A DNA stretch of 64,000 nucleotides from Candidatus Babeliaceae bacterium (GTDB lineage Bacteria; Babelota; Babeliae; Babelales; Babelaceae), in contig SKJC01000002.1 of NCBI GenBank assembly GCA_007116155.1, positions 62,001 to 126,000 of the forward strand, read 5' to 3'. Positions 1 to 8,170 of the stretch are shown piece by piece. The notes below the pieces were generated by a model that did no database searches, had not been told where the DNA came from, and worked only from the letters and a program-made list of their open reading frames with translations. A program made the position numbers and the translations under genes. Within the stretch, counting starts at the first letter, position 1, and each line of letters opens with the position of its first letter.

Positions 1-457
1 CGCCACTGACGACTACCACTCCGGCAGCCACCAACGATGGAACTAGATGCTGCACCACATCCTGAATATACGAAGACGCCTTTCGTGCACCAACTAAAGC
101 AACAGCGGGCTTACCAATACATCCAGCAAAATCCCCATGCCACATCAAGACAGGTGGTGGCGCATACAAAGAACGAAGCATTTCAGGATATATTGGATCT
201 AACCACGTACACCATTCAACCTTATGAGCTTGGAAAAAAGCTAACTCGCGCATCAAGACCGATCGGTCTTGTAATCCAACAACAAGCGCCGATGCTTGGA
301 TAGGCGAACAACCCACGCGAGCTATAAAGTCTGAAGCACTCCACTGGTAGCATTGCGCAAAATCATTTTGAACAACAGTCGCCAGCTTACTAAGAAAAAC
401 AGGACCGATTCCAGCCACAAGATGCGCGTGCAATAAAAACAAACGTGCCGTATCCAT
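1..457 (-). CDS. dprA: DNA processing protein DprA (N-terminal part, runs off the window)
   Basis: DprA/Smf binds incoming single-stranded DNA and loads RecA during natural transformation. Reading from an ATG at 457, the frame stays open to the window edge (about 152 codons). It shows the DprA entry motif YPEMLRSLYAPPPVLMWHGD, then VALVGARKASSY and a stretch ending GVVVVSG, which match the start of the Rossmann-like fold (the VGsR and SG parts). The gene lies only 6 bases after the gyrA stop, so it is probably cotranscribed with gyrA. The C-terminal half is outside the window, so intactness cannot be judged. Confidence 0.85.
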   Translation of the reverse strand, partial: MDTARLFLLHAHLVAGIGPVFLSKLATVVQNDFAQCYQWSASDFIARVGCSPIQASALVVGLQDRSVLMRELAFFQAHKVEWCTWLDPIYPEMLRSLYAPPPVLMWHGDFAGCIGKPAVALVGARKASSYIQDVVQHLVPSLVAAGVVVVSG

Positions 458-463
458 ACGTCA

Positions 464-2995
464 CTATTCTACTACGCTTTCTGCCTCATCAATAGAAGAA
501 GAATCCTCCGATGGAGCAATATCTCCTTCTAGATTAGGCATAAAATCATCAGGCGTAACCCGCTCAGTGAACACTTGCTCATCTTCACATTCGACAACGG
601 CAACACCAACAAGACGCTGCTCATCATCGAGACGAATAAGACGAACGCCTTGAGCTTGACGACCCATGGTACGTATTTCGTTAAGACGCAATCTAATAAT
701 TTTGCCGACCGCATCGATAAGAAGAACAGTAGATTTTTCGCTAACCTGAACCATTCCAATAACCGCACCATTGCGCTCATTAACCGGAATTGCACGAACA
801 CCCAACCCACCACGATGCGCAACGCGAAAATCATTAACACGAAGACGCTTACCAAAACCACGCTCTGTGGTAATTAACAATTCAGTGTCGTGCTGCACTA
901 CTTCCATCGCAACGACAAAATCATCTTCACGAATTTTAATGCCTCGAACACCTGCCGCCTGACGACCCATTACACGAACTTCAGCCTCATTAAACCGAAT
1001 CGCAAAACCTTGAGAAGTAACCAAAATAATACTATCACTTCCAGAACTGAGTGCGCAGAAAGCAAGCTCATCTCCCTCATTAAGAGAAACAGCACGTATA
1101 CCGGTGCTGCGAACCGAGGCAAACTCTGATGCATTAGTCCGCTTAATAACACCTTTTTTAGTGACCATAACCATAGCGTGATCACCAAAATCACGAGCAC
1201 ATAAGATTTTCACAACCGACTCACCCTCTTGTAGTGCCAAGAAGTTAACAACTGCGCGCCCTTTAGCTGTTCGTGATCCCTCAGGAATTTCATATACTGG
1301 TCGAGTATAAATACGACCCAAATTGGTAAAGAAGAGCAATTCATCATGGTTTCTTGCGGCAAATAAATCTAGTACAACATCATCCGACTCATCAAGCGCT
1401 GCCATAGCCTGTTTACCGCGACCACCACGATGCTGCACTCCATATGTCGCCAAATCTACACGCTTGATATATCCACGACGAGTTAATGTTACAACAACAC
1501 TCTCATCGGGAACCAAATCAGCCGCGCTAAAATCATCAGCTGCAGCCTCAAATAGAGTTCTCCGCTCATCCCCATATTCATCACGACAAGCAAGTAATTC
1601 TTTCTTAATTTCCGTGCGAATTAAATCTTCGCGCGCAAGCAATTCTTGCAACTCGGCAATAAGTGCACGAATTTTTTCCATCTCTGCAAAAATCTTTTCT
1701 TTTTCAAGACCAGTTAATCGCTGCAATTTCATATCTAAAACAGCACGACCCTGTATTTGGGACAGTCCAAACTGCTCTCGAAGAGACACGATTGCTTCTT
1801 CAGCATTTCTTGATGCTTTAATTAACGCTATCACCGCATCAATACGCTCTAAGGCTAAAACAAAACCAGCAAGAACATGTTCCCGCTCCTGCGCTTTCTT
1901 TAGTTCATACCGAGTCCGACGAACAATTACTTCGCGGCGATGGGCCAAAAATGCATCAATAATGCCACGCAACGTAAAAACACGAGGTCGCCCGTCAAGA
2001 AGAGCCAACATTAAAAAGCTTACCGATGTCTGCAATGATGTATGCACAAACAACTGGTTCTTGATCACCTCTGGAATCTCGTTCCTTCGCAATTCAATAA
2101 CAACGCGAATACCCTGCTTATTTGATTCATCACGAATATTCGTGATACCTTCAATAACTTTATTTTTAACTAAATCAGCAATCTTGATAATCAAATCGGC
2201 CTTAATGACTTGATATGGCAATTGTGTAATTACCAACGCAGGACCTTTTTTAGTCTCTTCAACCTCAATTACTCCCCGCAAGATAACATTTCCGCGCCCT
2301 GTGCGATACGCCCTTATAATCCCAGAACGACCGCAAATGACGCCAAACGTAGGAAAATCCGGGCCAGGAATATACGCAAAAAGATCCTCTTCAGAAAGAG
2401 TTGGGTTTTCCAACACTGCAACGCACCCATTAATAATTTCAGTCAAATTATGTGGCGGTATTGATGTCGCCATACCAACGGCAATACCAGCAGTACCATT
2501 CACTAATAGTTGTGGAATACGAGAAGGTAAAATTTGTGGTTCGACTGTTGAACCATCAAAATTGGGAACAAAATCTACTGTTTCGCAATCAATATCTGCC
2601 AACAATTCTTGAGCAAACTTTTTCATCCGAATTTCGGTATATCGCATTGCAGCAGCACTATCACCATCAACAGAACCCCAGTTCCCCTGACCATCAAGCA
2701 ACGGATAGCGCTTGGAAAAGTCTTGAACCATACCAACCATCGTATTATACACCGCCTGATCGCCGTGCGGATGGTATTTTCCAAGAACCTCACCAACCAC
2801 ACTCACCGATTTGTGATAGGAACGATTGTAGAAGAAACCAAGCTGATTCATTGCATACAATACACGACGATGTACAGGTTTAAAGCCATCGCGAACATCT
2901 GGTATCGCGCGGCTAACAACCACCGACATCGCATAGTCTAAAAACGACGACTGCAATTCTTCTTCAATCAATATCGGTTTCGTGCGGTCTTGCAT
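464..2995 (-). CDS. gyrA: DNA gyrase subunit A
   Basis: Breakage-reunion subunit of DNA gyrase, which introduces negative supercoils with GyrB. The 843-residue protein has the usual length. The catalytic tyrosine is Y119 in AAMRYTEIRM. The C-terminal beta-pinwheel carries a GyrA-box-like motif QHRGGRG (consensus Q-R/K-R-G-G-R/K-G), which favours GyrA over ParC. GGAG lies just upstream of the ATG. In the quinolone-resistance region the motif reads HPHGDQAVYN, so the positions equivalent to E. coli S83 and D87 are Q80 and N84. ssb lies upstream (111-base gap) and dprA follows after 6 bases. Confidence 0.97.
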   Translation of the reverse strand: MQDRTKPILIEEELQSSFLDYAMSVVVSRAIPDVRDGFKPVHRRVLYAMNQLGFFYNRSYHKSVSVVGEVLGKYHPHGDQAVYNTMVGMVQDFSKRYPLLDGQGNWGSVDGDSAAAMRYTEIRMKKFAQELLADIDCETVDFVPNFDGSTVEPQILPSRIPQLLVNGTAGIAVGMATSIPPHNLTEIINGCVAVLENPTLSEEDLFAYIPGPDFPTFGVICGRSGIIRAYRTGRGNVILRGVIEVEETKKGPALVITQLPYQVIKADLIIKIADLVKNKVIEGITNIRDESNKQGIRVVIELRRNEIPEVIKNQLFVHTSLQTSVSFLMLALLDGRPRVFTLRGIIDAFLAHRREVIVRRTRYELKKAQEREHVLAGFVLALERIDAVIALIKASRNAEEAIVSLREQFGLSQIQGRAVLDMKLQRLTGLEKEKIFAEMEKIRALIAELQELLAREDLIRTEIKKELLACRDEYGDERRTLFEAAADDFSAADLVPDESVVVTLTRRGYIKRVDLATYGVQHRGGRGKQAMAALDESDDVVLDLFAARNHDELLFFTNLGRIYTRPVYEIPEGSRTAKGRAVVNFLALQEGESVVKILCARDFGDHAMVMVTKKGVIKRTNASEFASVRSTGIRAVSLNEGDELAFCALSSGSDSIILVTSQGFAIRFNEAEVRVMGRQAAGVRGIKIREDDFVVAMEVVQHDTELLITTERGFGKRLRVNDFRVAHRGGLGVRAIPVNERNGAVIGMVQVSEKSTVLLIDAVGKIIRLRLNEIRTMGRQAQGVRLIRLDDEQRLVGVAVVECEDEQVFTERVTPDDFMPNLEGDIAPSEDSSSIDEAESVVE

Positions 2996-3106
2996 GAATA
3001 TTCTCCGTTATGTACGACAAATTACATGTCGCATGTATGTTAGTGATATGCATGAAATATGCTGCAATCAGTATACAAATATCCTCAAAAATTGACAGAT
3101 TTTACG

Positions 3107-3571
3107 TTAAAATGGCAACTCATCATCAAATGGTGAAGCGCCCAACTTAGTAGAAGAAGCACGCTTTGATGCACCCATATTTGTACTCATTTCCTCCGCG
3201 CCATCAACTTCGTCAGAACCTTGCTCAACCTGACCTTGACCAAACGATAAAAACTGAACGACATTGGCAACAATTGAATGTTTACTGCGCGGCTGTCCGT
3301 CATTATCCTTCCAAGAATCAAACTTCAATCTACCTTCAATCAAAACTGGTCGACCTTTTTGAAGGTATTGACGACACGCTTCCGCTTGCCCGCCCCAAAC
3401 ATCCACATCAATGAAACAGACTTCCTGGTTTGTAGCACCAGTCTGACGATCTTTAAATTGACGATTTGCTGCCAGATTTAAACGGCAAACGCCCTGTCCT
3501 GATGGTAGTTGACGATACTCAGGATCACGAGTTAAATTGCCAACTAAAATTACGCGATTAAAACCTGCCAT
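3107..3571 (-). CDS. ssb: Single-stranded DNA-binding protein
   Basis: SSB coats single-stranded DNA in replication and repair. The 154-residue protein begins MAGFNRVILVGNLTRDPEYR, the classic start of the OB fold. It has an acidic, low-complexity linker and ends DDELPF, the conserved acidic tip (usually DDDIPF) that recruits partner proteins. AAAGGA precedes the ATG. It lies just upstream of gyrA on the same strand, so the order ssb-gyrA-dprA forms a DNA-metabolism cluster. Confidence 0.96.
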   Translation of the reverse strand: MAGFNRVILVGNLTRDPEYRQLPSGQGVCRLNLAANRQFKDRQTGATNQEVCFIDVDVWGGQAEACRQYLQKGRPVLIEGRLKFDSWKDNDGQPRSKHSIVANVVQFLSFGQGQVEQGSDEVDGAEEMSTNMGASKRASSTKLGASPFDDELPF

Positions 3572-3774
3572 ATATTTCCTTTATCAAAAATAGAGAAGAT
3601 TAGAAAAATACTACTTGCGATATCGTTATACTTTTTTATAAACAACCACCTACCTTAGTGTACGTTCCGAAAAAAAAGGAAACAAGCCCTTTAAAATAGA
3701 TGCACTACTCATAAAAATGGAAGACCTTCTCCAGACTCTACAATCTACAGGTATAGATAGACGGAACAAACTTT

Positions 3775-4374
3775 TCACCTTCTTCGTTGCAACAAAAATA
3801 TCGCACCATAAAAAAGCAAGGCTGCCCCATGCGCAACAACTACCAGGATCATAAGTCCATAAAAGATCGTATACCCCCACCAGATAAGCGAGAAAAGACG
3901 AGAGAATCCAAATGCTCCTAACAGCTGAGACCAAAAGGATAAACAGAAAAGCCAATATAATGTTAAGAAACCCTGCAGGACCCCTGCTATCTTTCCAGGA
4001 ACCGCTGCAGAGATAACAATCTCGCGGCGTATAAAACCAAAATATACCGCGCCAAAAACAAGAAGCAGCTCTTTGCTAAGCATAAGTATGAAAAACCAAA
4101 ATGGCGCCTGGAGCATTGTTGGCACCAAATACATTATGGTTACCAAAGAAATAGTCAGCAATTTATCAACAAAAGGATCAAATGCTGCGCCAAATTTTGT
4201 TACGACATCAAATTTCCGCGCAAAATACCCATCAAAAACATCTGTTAATGCCGCAATAAAAAAAATGAATAACGCCACCTGCCAATGAGCAGTATATGCG
4301 GCCCACCACAAAAACGGAATGCTCGCCAAACGCAATCCCGTTAACAACTGAGGCAACATAGCAATCATCTTCAT
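3775..4374 (-). CDS. pgsA: CDP-alcohol phosphatidyltransferase, probably PgsA
   Basis: Membrane enzyme that transfers a phosphatidyl group from CDP-diacylglycerol, most likely to glycerol-3-phosphate for phosphatidylglycerol synthesis. The family signature D-x2-D-G-x2-A-R-x8-G-x3-D-x3-D is complete in the stretch DVFDGYFARKF...GAAFDPFVDK, and several hydrophobic helices follow. I place the start at the ATG at 4374 (199 residues, MKMIAMLPQLL). This ATG overlaps the mnmA stop as ATGA and has GAGGAG 8 bases upstream, which implies translational coupling. An in-frame ATG at 4413 lies inside mnmA and is less likely. The alcohol substrate cannot be settled from sequence alone. Confidence 0.85.
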   Translation of the reverse strand: MKMIAMLPQLLTGLRLASIPFLWWAAYTAHWQVALFIFFIAALTDVFDGYFARKFDVVTKFGAAFDPFVDKLLTISLVTIMYLVPTMLQAPFWFFILMLSKELLLVFGAVYFGFIRREIVISAAVPGKIAGVLQGFLTLYWLFCLSFWSQLLGAFGFSRLFSLIWWGYTIFYGLMILVVVAHGAALLFYGAIFLLQRRR

Positions 4375-5441
4375 ACCACCAACTCCTCTGCAATACATCC
4401 ACCACCCAAGCATTCATTTCCACGGTAAAAGACAGCAAATTGTCCTGGCGCAATACCCTGATCAGCTCCACCCAAAAGACGCACAAGCAGGTCACCTTGT
4501 AATCGAGTAAACACCTGTGCCCGGTGACGCTGCGGCCCATGCCGCAATTTTACCTCAAGAATTTCTTCATTGCGTGGAGATGAAACAAACCAATTACATG
4601 CGGTAACTAAAAATGTATCCCGCGCCTTACGGCCATCATAATATTGTTTAGAGATTAACACCCGATTATGCTTACTATCTTTTGCCACAACATACCAAGG
4701 ACCACCTGACAAACCAATTCCTTGACGCTGCCCAATAGTAAAAAACCAGAAACCTCGATGCGTACCAACAACCCTTCCCGTCTCTGATTCGATTAACTCA
4801 CCTTCTTGTTCACCAATATGCGCTCGAATAAAATCAGGAAATTTTATCTTCCCCAGAAAGCAGATGCCCTGACTATCTTTACGTTGCATATTGGGTAAAG
4901 CGTATTGTTCGGCTAACGCACGAACTTCAGGCTTATTCAGACCACATAAAGGAAACAACGCTCGCGAAAGCTGCCACTGCGAAAGATATGCAAGAAAATA
5001 GGTCTGATCTTTTATTGGATCGGGGGTTGTATAGAGATGAGAACCATCAGGCTCGTGCGCAACACAAGCGTAATGACCCGTGGCAACTGCATCAAACTTA
5101 TCTCCAAACGCATCTAAAAAAGCGCCAAACTTTACCTGCTGATTACACAACATATCCGGATTAGGAGTAAAGCCTGCGCGCACCTGCGCAATAGTATACG
5201 AAACAACACGATCCCAATAGGTTTTTTGAAAGGACTCAACACGGAGTGGTACACCTCGCTGCTCACAAACCAGCCGGGCATAATATAGGTCTTCTTCCCA
5301 TGGGCATTCGCCCAAAAAAGATAACTCATCTTCAAGCCAAATTTTTAAATAAAAAGCCGTAACCGTATGTCCAGCCTCTTGAAGACGACACATTGCAACC
5401 GAACTATCAACTCCACCAGAGAGAAGCATTGCTATATTCAT
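4371..5441 (-). CDS. mnmA: tRNA-specific 2-thiouridylase MnmA
   Basis: Thiolates U34 of the tRNAs for Lys, Glu and Gln. The 356-residue protein has the usual length. It has the ATP pyrophosphatase PP-loop SGGVDSS (residues 8-14) and both catalytic cysteines, C99 in DMLCNQQVKF and C194 in GICFLGK. TGHYA (121-125) is also typical. The product would act on the tRNA-Gln(UUG) encoded nearby at 6157. The stop codon overlaps the pgsA start. Confidence 0.95.
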   Translation of the reverse strand: MNIAMLLSGGVDSSVAMCRLQEAGHTVTAFYLKIWLEDELSFLGECPWEEDLYYARLVCEQRGVPLRVESFQKTYWDRVVSYTIAQVRAGFTPNPDMLCNQQVKFGAFLDAFGDKFDAVATGHYACVAHEPDGSHLYTTPDPIKDQTYFLAYLSQWQLSRALFPLCGLNKPEVRALAEQYALPNMQRKDSQGICFLGKIKFPDFIRAHIGEQEGELIESETGRVVGTHRGFWFFTIGQRQGIGLSGGPWYVVAKDSKHNRVLISKQYYDGRKARDTFLVTACNWFVSSPRNEEILEVKLRHGPQRHRAQVFTRLQGDLLVRLLGGADQGIAPGQFAVFYRGNECLGGGCIAEELVV

Positions 5442-5607
5442 ACCTAAATAAACTCACGATGAAAAAAGTAGTAATAAACCACATATTTTGTATATTGTAT
5501 CAATATACAGTCCGTGAACATAGTTACCATAAAATAAAAGTAACTATTCGCCAACACCTATACATCCACGTTTATAAAAATGAGCACCCCTGCCTATTGA
5601 ACAATTT

Positions 5608-5684
5608 TTGCCCGCACCAAAAAGAGACCTTTTTGGCTCTCCAACCGATATATAGGGAAGTCCCAAACCCTACGGTGCGGGCAA
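5608..5684. other. Unassigned structured element in the 388-base mnmA-spoVG gap
   Basis: The gap 5442-5829 has no convincing gene. It holds a compact fold closed by a perfect 11-bp stem, TTGCCCGCACC (5608-5618) with GGTGCGGGCAA (5674-5684). Inside are a hairpin CCAAAAAG-AGAC-CTTTTTGG (5617-5636, sharing two bases with the outer stem) and a second possible stem TAGGG/CCCTA, giving a three-way-junction shape. It is the only GC-rich stretch in a very AT-rich spacer. It lies upstream of the spoVG promoter and about 170 bases upstream of mnmA, so it could belong to the mnmA leader, be a separate small RNA, or be a DNA cruciform. A smaller stem TAGTTAC/GTAACTA lies at 5521-5546. I do not recognise a known RNA family. 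Confidence 0.5.
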
Positions 5685-5723
5685 TGTCCCCAAAAAATAT
5701 TTTAAAAAAAATATAAAAAAATA

Positions 5724-5751
5724 TTGACATCAAAAAGCAGATTCGTACATT
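5724..5751 (+). promoter_or_regulatory. Predicted sigma-70 promoter of spoVG
   Basis: A perfect -35 box TTGACA (5724-5729) is followed after 16 bases by TACATT (5746-5751), four of six matches to the -10 consensus. The surrounding DNA is A-rich. It lies about 80 bases before the spoVG start codon and faces it. Confidence 0.6.
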
Positions 5752-5829
5752 AGTAAAGGTAAGGTGTGCGTTTAATAGAAATATTTACGCAGCAGAACAG
5801 GGTGTGTGCAAGCGAAAAGGCTTCAGACG

Positions 5830-6144
5830 ATGAAAATTACAGAAGTTAAGGTTTTTCCAGCAACTGACGGTGGTAGATTAAAAGCGTACGCAACAATAGT
5901 CTTTGACGATTGTTTTATTGTGCGCGATTTAAAAATCATTGAAGGACGCAAAGGTCATTTTGTCTCGATGCCATCTCGCCGCAGAAAAGATGGAACATTT
6001 CGTGATGTTGTTCATCCATTAAACTCTGAAATGCGCAGTGAAATTGAAAATCGTTTAATTCAAGAATTTGAAGCACTTGCTCAACGTATTGAAGCAGGCG
6101 ATTATTCCGGTGTTAAGTCAAGCGATGACGGATCAGTTGAATAA
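5830..6144 (+). CDS. spoVG: SpoVG family RNA/DNA-binding regulator
   Basis: SpoVG proteins are small nucleic-acid-binding regulators, first known from sporulation and septation but widespread in non-sporulating bacteria. The 104-residue protein starts MKITEVKVFP and has the hallmark stretches DDCFIVRDLKIIEG, FVSMPSRR, DGTFRDVVHPLNSE and a terminal helix. I chose the ATG at 5830 because the family starts at this point and AAAGG lies 9 bases upstream. The in-frame ATG at 5806 would add eight residues. It has a strong promoter of its own and is followed at once by tRNA-Gln and a terminator, so all may form one transcript. Confidence 0.93.
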   Translation: MKITEVKVFPATDGGRLKAYATIVFDDCFIVRDLKIIEGRKGHFVSMPSRRRKDGTFRDVVHPLNSEMRSEIENRLIQEFEALAQRIEAGDYSGVKSSDDGSVE

Positions 6145-6156
6145 TTAAAAATTTTT

Positions 6157-6231
6157 TGGGGCGTCGCCAAGCGGTAAGGCACCAGGTTTTGGTCCTGGCA
6201 TTCGGAGGTTCGAATCCTTCCGCCCCAGCCA
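6157..6231 (+). tRNA. tRNA-Gln (anticodon TTG), CCA encoded
   Basis: A full cloverleaf can be read. The acceptor stem is TGGGGCG/CGCCCCA, the anticodon stem-loop has anticodon TTG, and the T arm is GGAGG-TTCGAAT-CCTTC (one G-T pair). The discriminator is G, followed by an encoded CCA. It begins 12 bases after the spoVG stop and is followed by a terminator hairpin. Confidence 0.96.
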
Positions 6232-6235
6232 AGTT

Positions 6236-6270
6236 AAAAAGCAGAGGTTTAACTCTCTGCTTTTTTGTTT
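6236..6270 (+). terminator. Rho-independent terminator after tRNA-Gln
   Basis: An AGCAGAG/CTCTGCT stem with a short AT loop is followed by TTTTTTGTTTTTTT. It would end a spoVG-tRNA-Gln transcript. Confidence 0.85.
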
Positions 6271-6299
6271 TTTTAACCCGTATCACAATTAATTGGATT

Positions 6300-6908
6300 A
6301 TGTCTATTATATTAGCCTCAGCATCTCAAACAAGAAAAAACCTTTTGCGTCAAGCGCACATTGATTTTATTGCAACAGGACATACCTTTAACGAACGATC
6401 TATTACAGATTTTTACGTACAAAATCCTGTAAAATTAACACAATTGCTGGCTACTAAAAAAGTCCAACATACGATAATCCCCCAGGATACCTTAAACAAC
6501 ACTATTATTATTGCTGCCGATACCATTGTATATCACGAACCTAACACTATTTTTCACAAGCCAACATCCTATCAAGACGCGGTAGAAACGCTACAAGAAC
6601 TTCGAACCGAACCAATTCTTGTTGCGACCACCTTAGCAATCGGAAAATACCGCGCCAATACGCAATCTATTGCTTGCATAAACCATGTAACAACAATAAC
6701 CAAAATTATCTTACAAATAAGCGACACCGCTATCCAAACCTATCTTCAAAACCATCAAGACATATACCCCTATGTTGCCGGTGGACTCATTGTTGAAAAT
6801 TTTGGCGCCCAATATATTCAATCTATAGAAGGTTCATACACTGGAGCCCTAGGCCTTCCAATGACTGAACTACATGTCCTTATGAAAAAAGATAATCAAA
6901 TAGACTAA
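6300..6908 (+). CDS. maf: Maf-like nucleotide pyrophosphatase
   Basis: Maf proteins hydrolyse non-canonical or modified nucleoside triphosphates and have been linked to septum control. From the ATG at 6300 the protein is 202 residues. It begins SIILASASQTRKNLL (family pattern ILASxSpRR), then IIAADTIVYHE (catalytic ADT motif), and ends with the family region AGGLIVENFGAQYIQSIEGS and GLPMTEL. The open frame reaches upstream into the tRNA, so this ATG is the first sensible start. No clear Shine-Dalgarno is seen. The YhdE (dTTP/UTP) or YceF-type substrate cannot be told. Confidence 0.88.
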   Translation: MSIILASASQTRKNLLRQAHIDFIATGHTFNERSITDFYVQNPVKLTQLLATKKVQHTIIPQDTLNNTIIIAADTIVYHEPNTIFHKPTSYQDAVETLQELRTEPILVATTLAIGKYRANTQSIACINHVTTITKIILQISDTAIQTYLQNHQDIYPYVAGGLIVENFGAQYIQSIEGSYTGALGLPMTELHVLMKKDNQID

Positions 6909-6969
6909 AAAAAATATTCCTTTACAATGAAAATGTCATGTTTTAAAGAACTAATTAACAAGGATTTTT

Positions 6970-7674
6970 ATGAAATATATACTTCTCTTTGCATTCGCTC
7001 CGCTCTGTATTTTAAACGCATCGGAAAATGAAACACCACAGACCCCTCCTCAGTCACCTAGAGCTGAAGATACAAATACCCCAGAAATGCCTAATCGAGG
7101 TGAACGCAAAAATATGACGCGCATAAGTTTATATGCAAATCTCACAACACCAGAACGAGAAAACAATAACCCTCGGCAAATTCCTGGTGCTCCTCTAAAA
7201 ACTTGTAAGAGCATACCAGCACACCTGGGAACATTTTCAAATGAACCTTTAACCTTTGAAGAAGATCAAGAACAGGGAAATTTTTCATTCATCTTCTCTC
7301 AAAAAACAATACAATTACCTGGAGATGATGAAGCGGATAATGGAATGATAGATACTTCATTAAGCCAAAATCAGAATATTTTTGAAACCCCATTTTTCAA
7401 CTTTTTCAATCAAGACAACCAGCCTCTCAGGCTAGAAAAAAAAGATCTAGAAAATAATCTTTCAGAAAATGACAGTCCATTCTATTTTGGCCCGATAGAA
7501 AACAAACCCCGCAATATCGCTCTTGAACCTGAAAGCAGACAGGCTAGACGACTTGTAACACTCCACACAAACGATATACCAACAGACGACTCATCTGAGT
7601 CTGAATCTGATGAAGATTCAGACCCAGCACTCAACGTAGAGCTACCAATTTTGAAGCGCCGGCGTATTGAATAA
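6970..7674 (+). CDS. Secreted hypothetical protein with acidic-serine tract and basic tail
   Basis: I do not recognise a family. The 234-residue protein starts with a clear signal peptide (MKYILLFAFAPLCILNA), then a polar, Pro/Glu/Asn-rich and probably disordered body. Near the C-terminus is a serine-acid run (DDSSESESDEDSDP), and the tail is LPILKRRRIE. AAGGA sits 7 bases before the ATG. The next gene has the same plan: signal peptide, acidic-serine tract and short basic end. In a host-associated bacterium such proteins are candidate effectors, and the KRRR tail resembles a simple nuclear-localisation signal. That role is only inference. Confidence 0.8.
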   Translation: MKYILLFAFAPLCILNASENETPQTPPQSPRAEDTNTPEMPNRGERKNMTRISLYANLTTPERENNNPRQIPGAPLKTCKSIPAHLGTFSNEPLTFEEDQEQGNFSFIFSQKTIQLPGDDEADNGMIDTSLSQNQNIFETPFFNFFNQDNQPLRLEKKDLENNLSENDSPFYFGPIENKPRNIALEPESRQARRLVTLHTNDIPTDDSSESESDEDSDPALNVELPILKRRRIE

Positions 7675-7731
7675 TTCAGACGATAAAAAGCATAGATAAA
7701 AAATTTTAATAACAAGTAATAAAAGGTCTCA

Positions 7732-8118
7732 ATGAAAATAGCATATATACTTGCTTTTCTCCCATTCACACTTTTTCCCATGCAAGAGACAACGCGCACG
7801 TATCAAGTAAATGGATCAACAACACCCAGCGACCAAATTGCTCCTGAGCCAATAAAGCCACCGGCTATACGCAGGAAAAAACCCCGCAGAAACGTTCGCC
7901 TCAGATATCCAACATCTTCCCTTTTTGCTGTTTACGAACATATTATCGAAAGCGATCCGAATAATTACGGTGTTGAAGAATTACCAGAAATTACAGAACC
8001 ACCGAGAAACATTTTCAACACAAAAAATAAATTAATAGAAGAAGCAGAAAGTATTAGTAGCGATGAAGAAACAGAAAAGAACACTGCTCTAAAAAAAATC
8101 CGCCGAGATTCAATTTAA
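7732..8118 (+). CDS. Small secreted hypothetical protein, basic and acidic patches
   Basis: No recognised family. The 128-residue protein has a signal peptide (MKIAYILAFLPFTLFP), a strongly basic patch RRKKPRRNVRLR at about residues 47-58, an acidic-serine run SISSDEETE, and ends LKKIRRDSI. AAAGG precedes the ATG. It lies 57 bases after the similarly built 6970-7674 gene, and a strong shared terminator follows. The two look like diverged members of one secreted group rather than close paralogues. Confidence 0.75.
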   Translation: MKIAYILAFLPFTLFPMQETTRTYQVNGSTTPSDQIAPEPIKPPAIRRKKPRRNVRLRYPTSSLFAVYEHIIESDPNNYGVEELPEITEPPRNIFNTKNKLIEEAESISSDEETEKNTALKKIRRDSI

Positions 8119-8127
8119 TTAATACAT

Positions 8128-8162
8128 AATCCGCGCTTATTCTTAGTCAGTAAGCGCGGATT
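8128..8162. terminator. Bidirectional terminator between convergent genes
   Basis: A perfect 12-bp stem AATCCGCGCTTA/TAAGCGCGGATT with an 11-base loop lies between the plus-strand secreted gene and the minus-strand PhoH gene. AT-rich flanks allow use in both directions. Confidence 0.8.
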
Positions 8163-8170
8163 AAAACTTT

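Noticed and set aside
37-303. Plus-strand open frame of 88 codons
   Set aside because: It is antisense to the clear dprA reading frame and has no motif or ribosome binding site.
1323-2213. Long plus-strand open frame of 296 codons rich in Ser, Arg and Thr
   Set aside because: It lies fully antisense to gyrA; its composition is the mirror of gyrA codons and no domain is visible.
3650-3955. Minus-strand hydrophobic open frame of 101 codons
   Set aside because: It overlaps the end of pgsA in another frame and reads as a shadow of its membrane helices.
5393-5716. Plus-strand open frame of 107 codons before spoVG
   Set aside because: It starts inside antisense mnmA, runs through the structured element and has no coding character.
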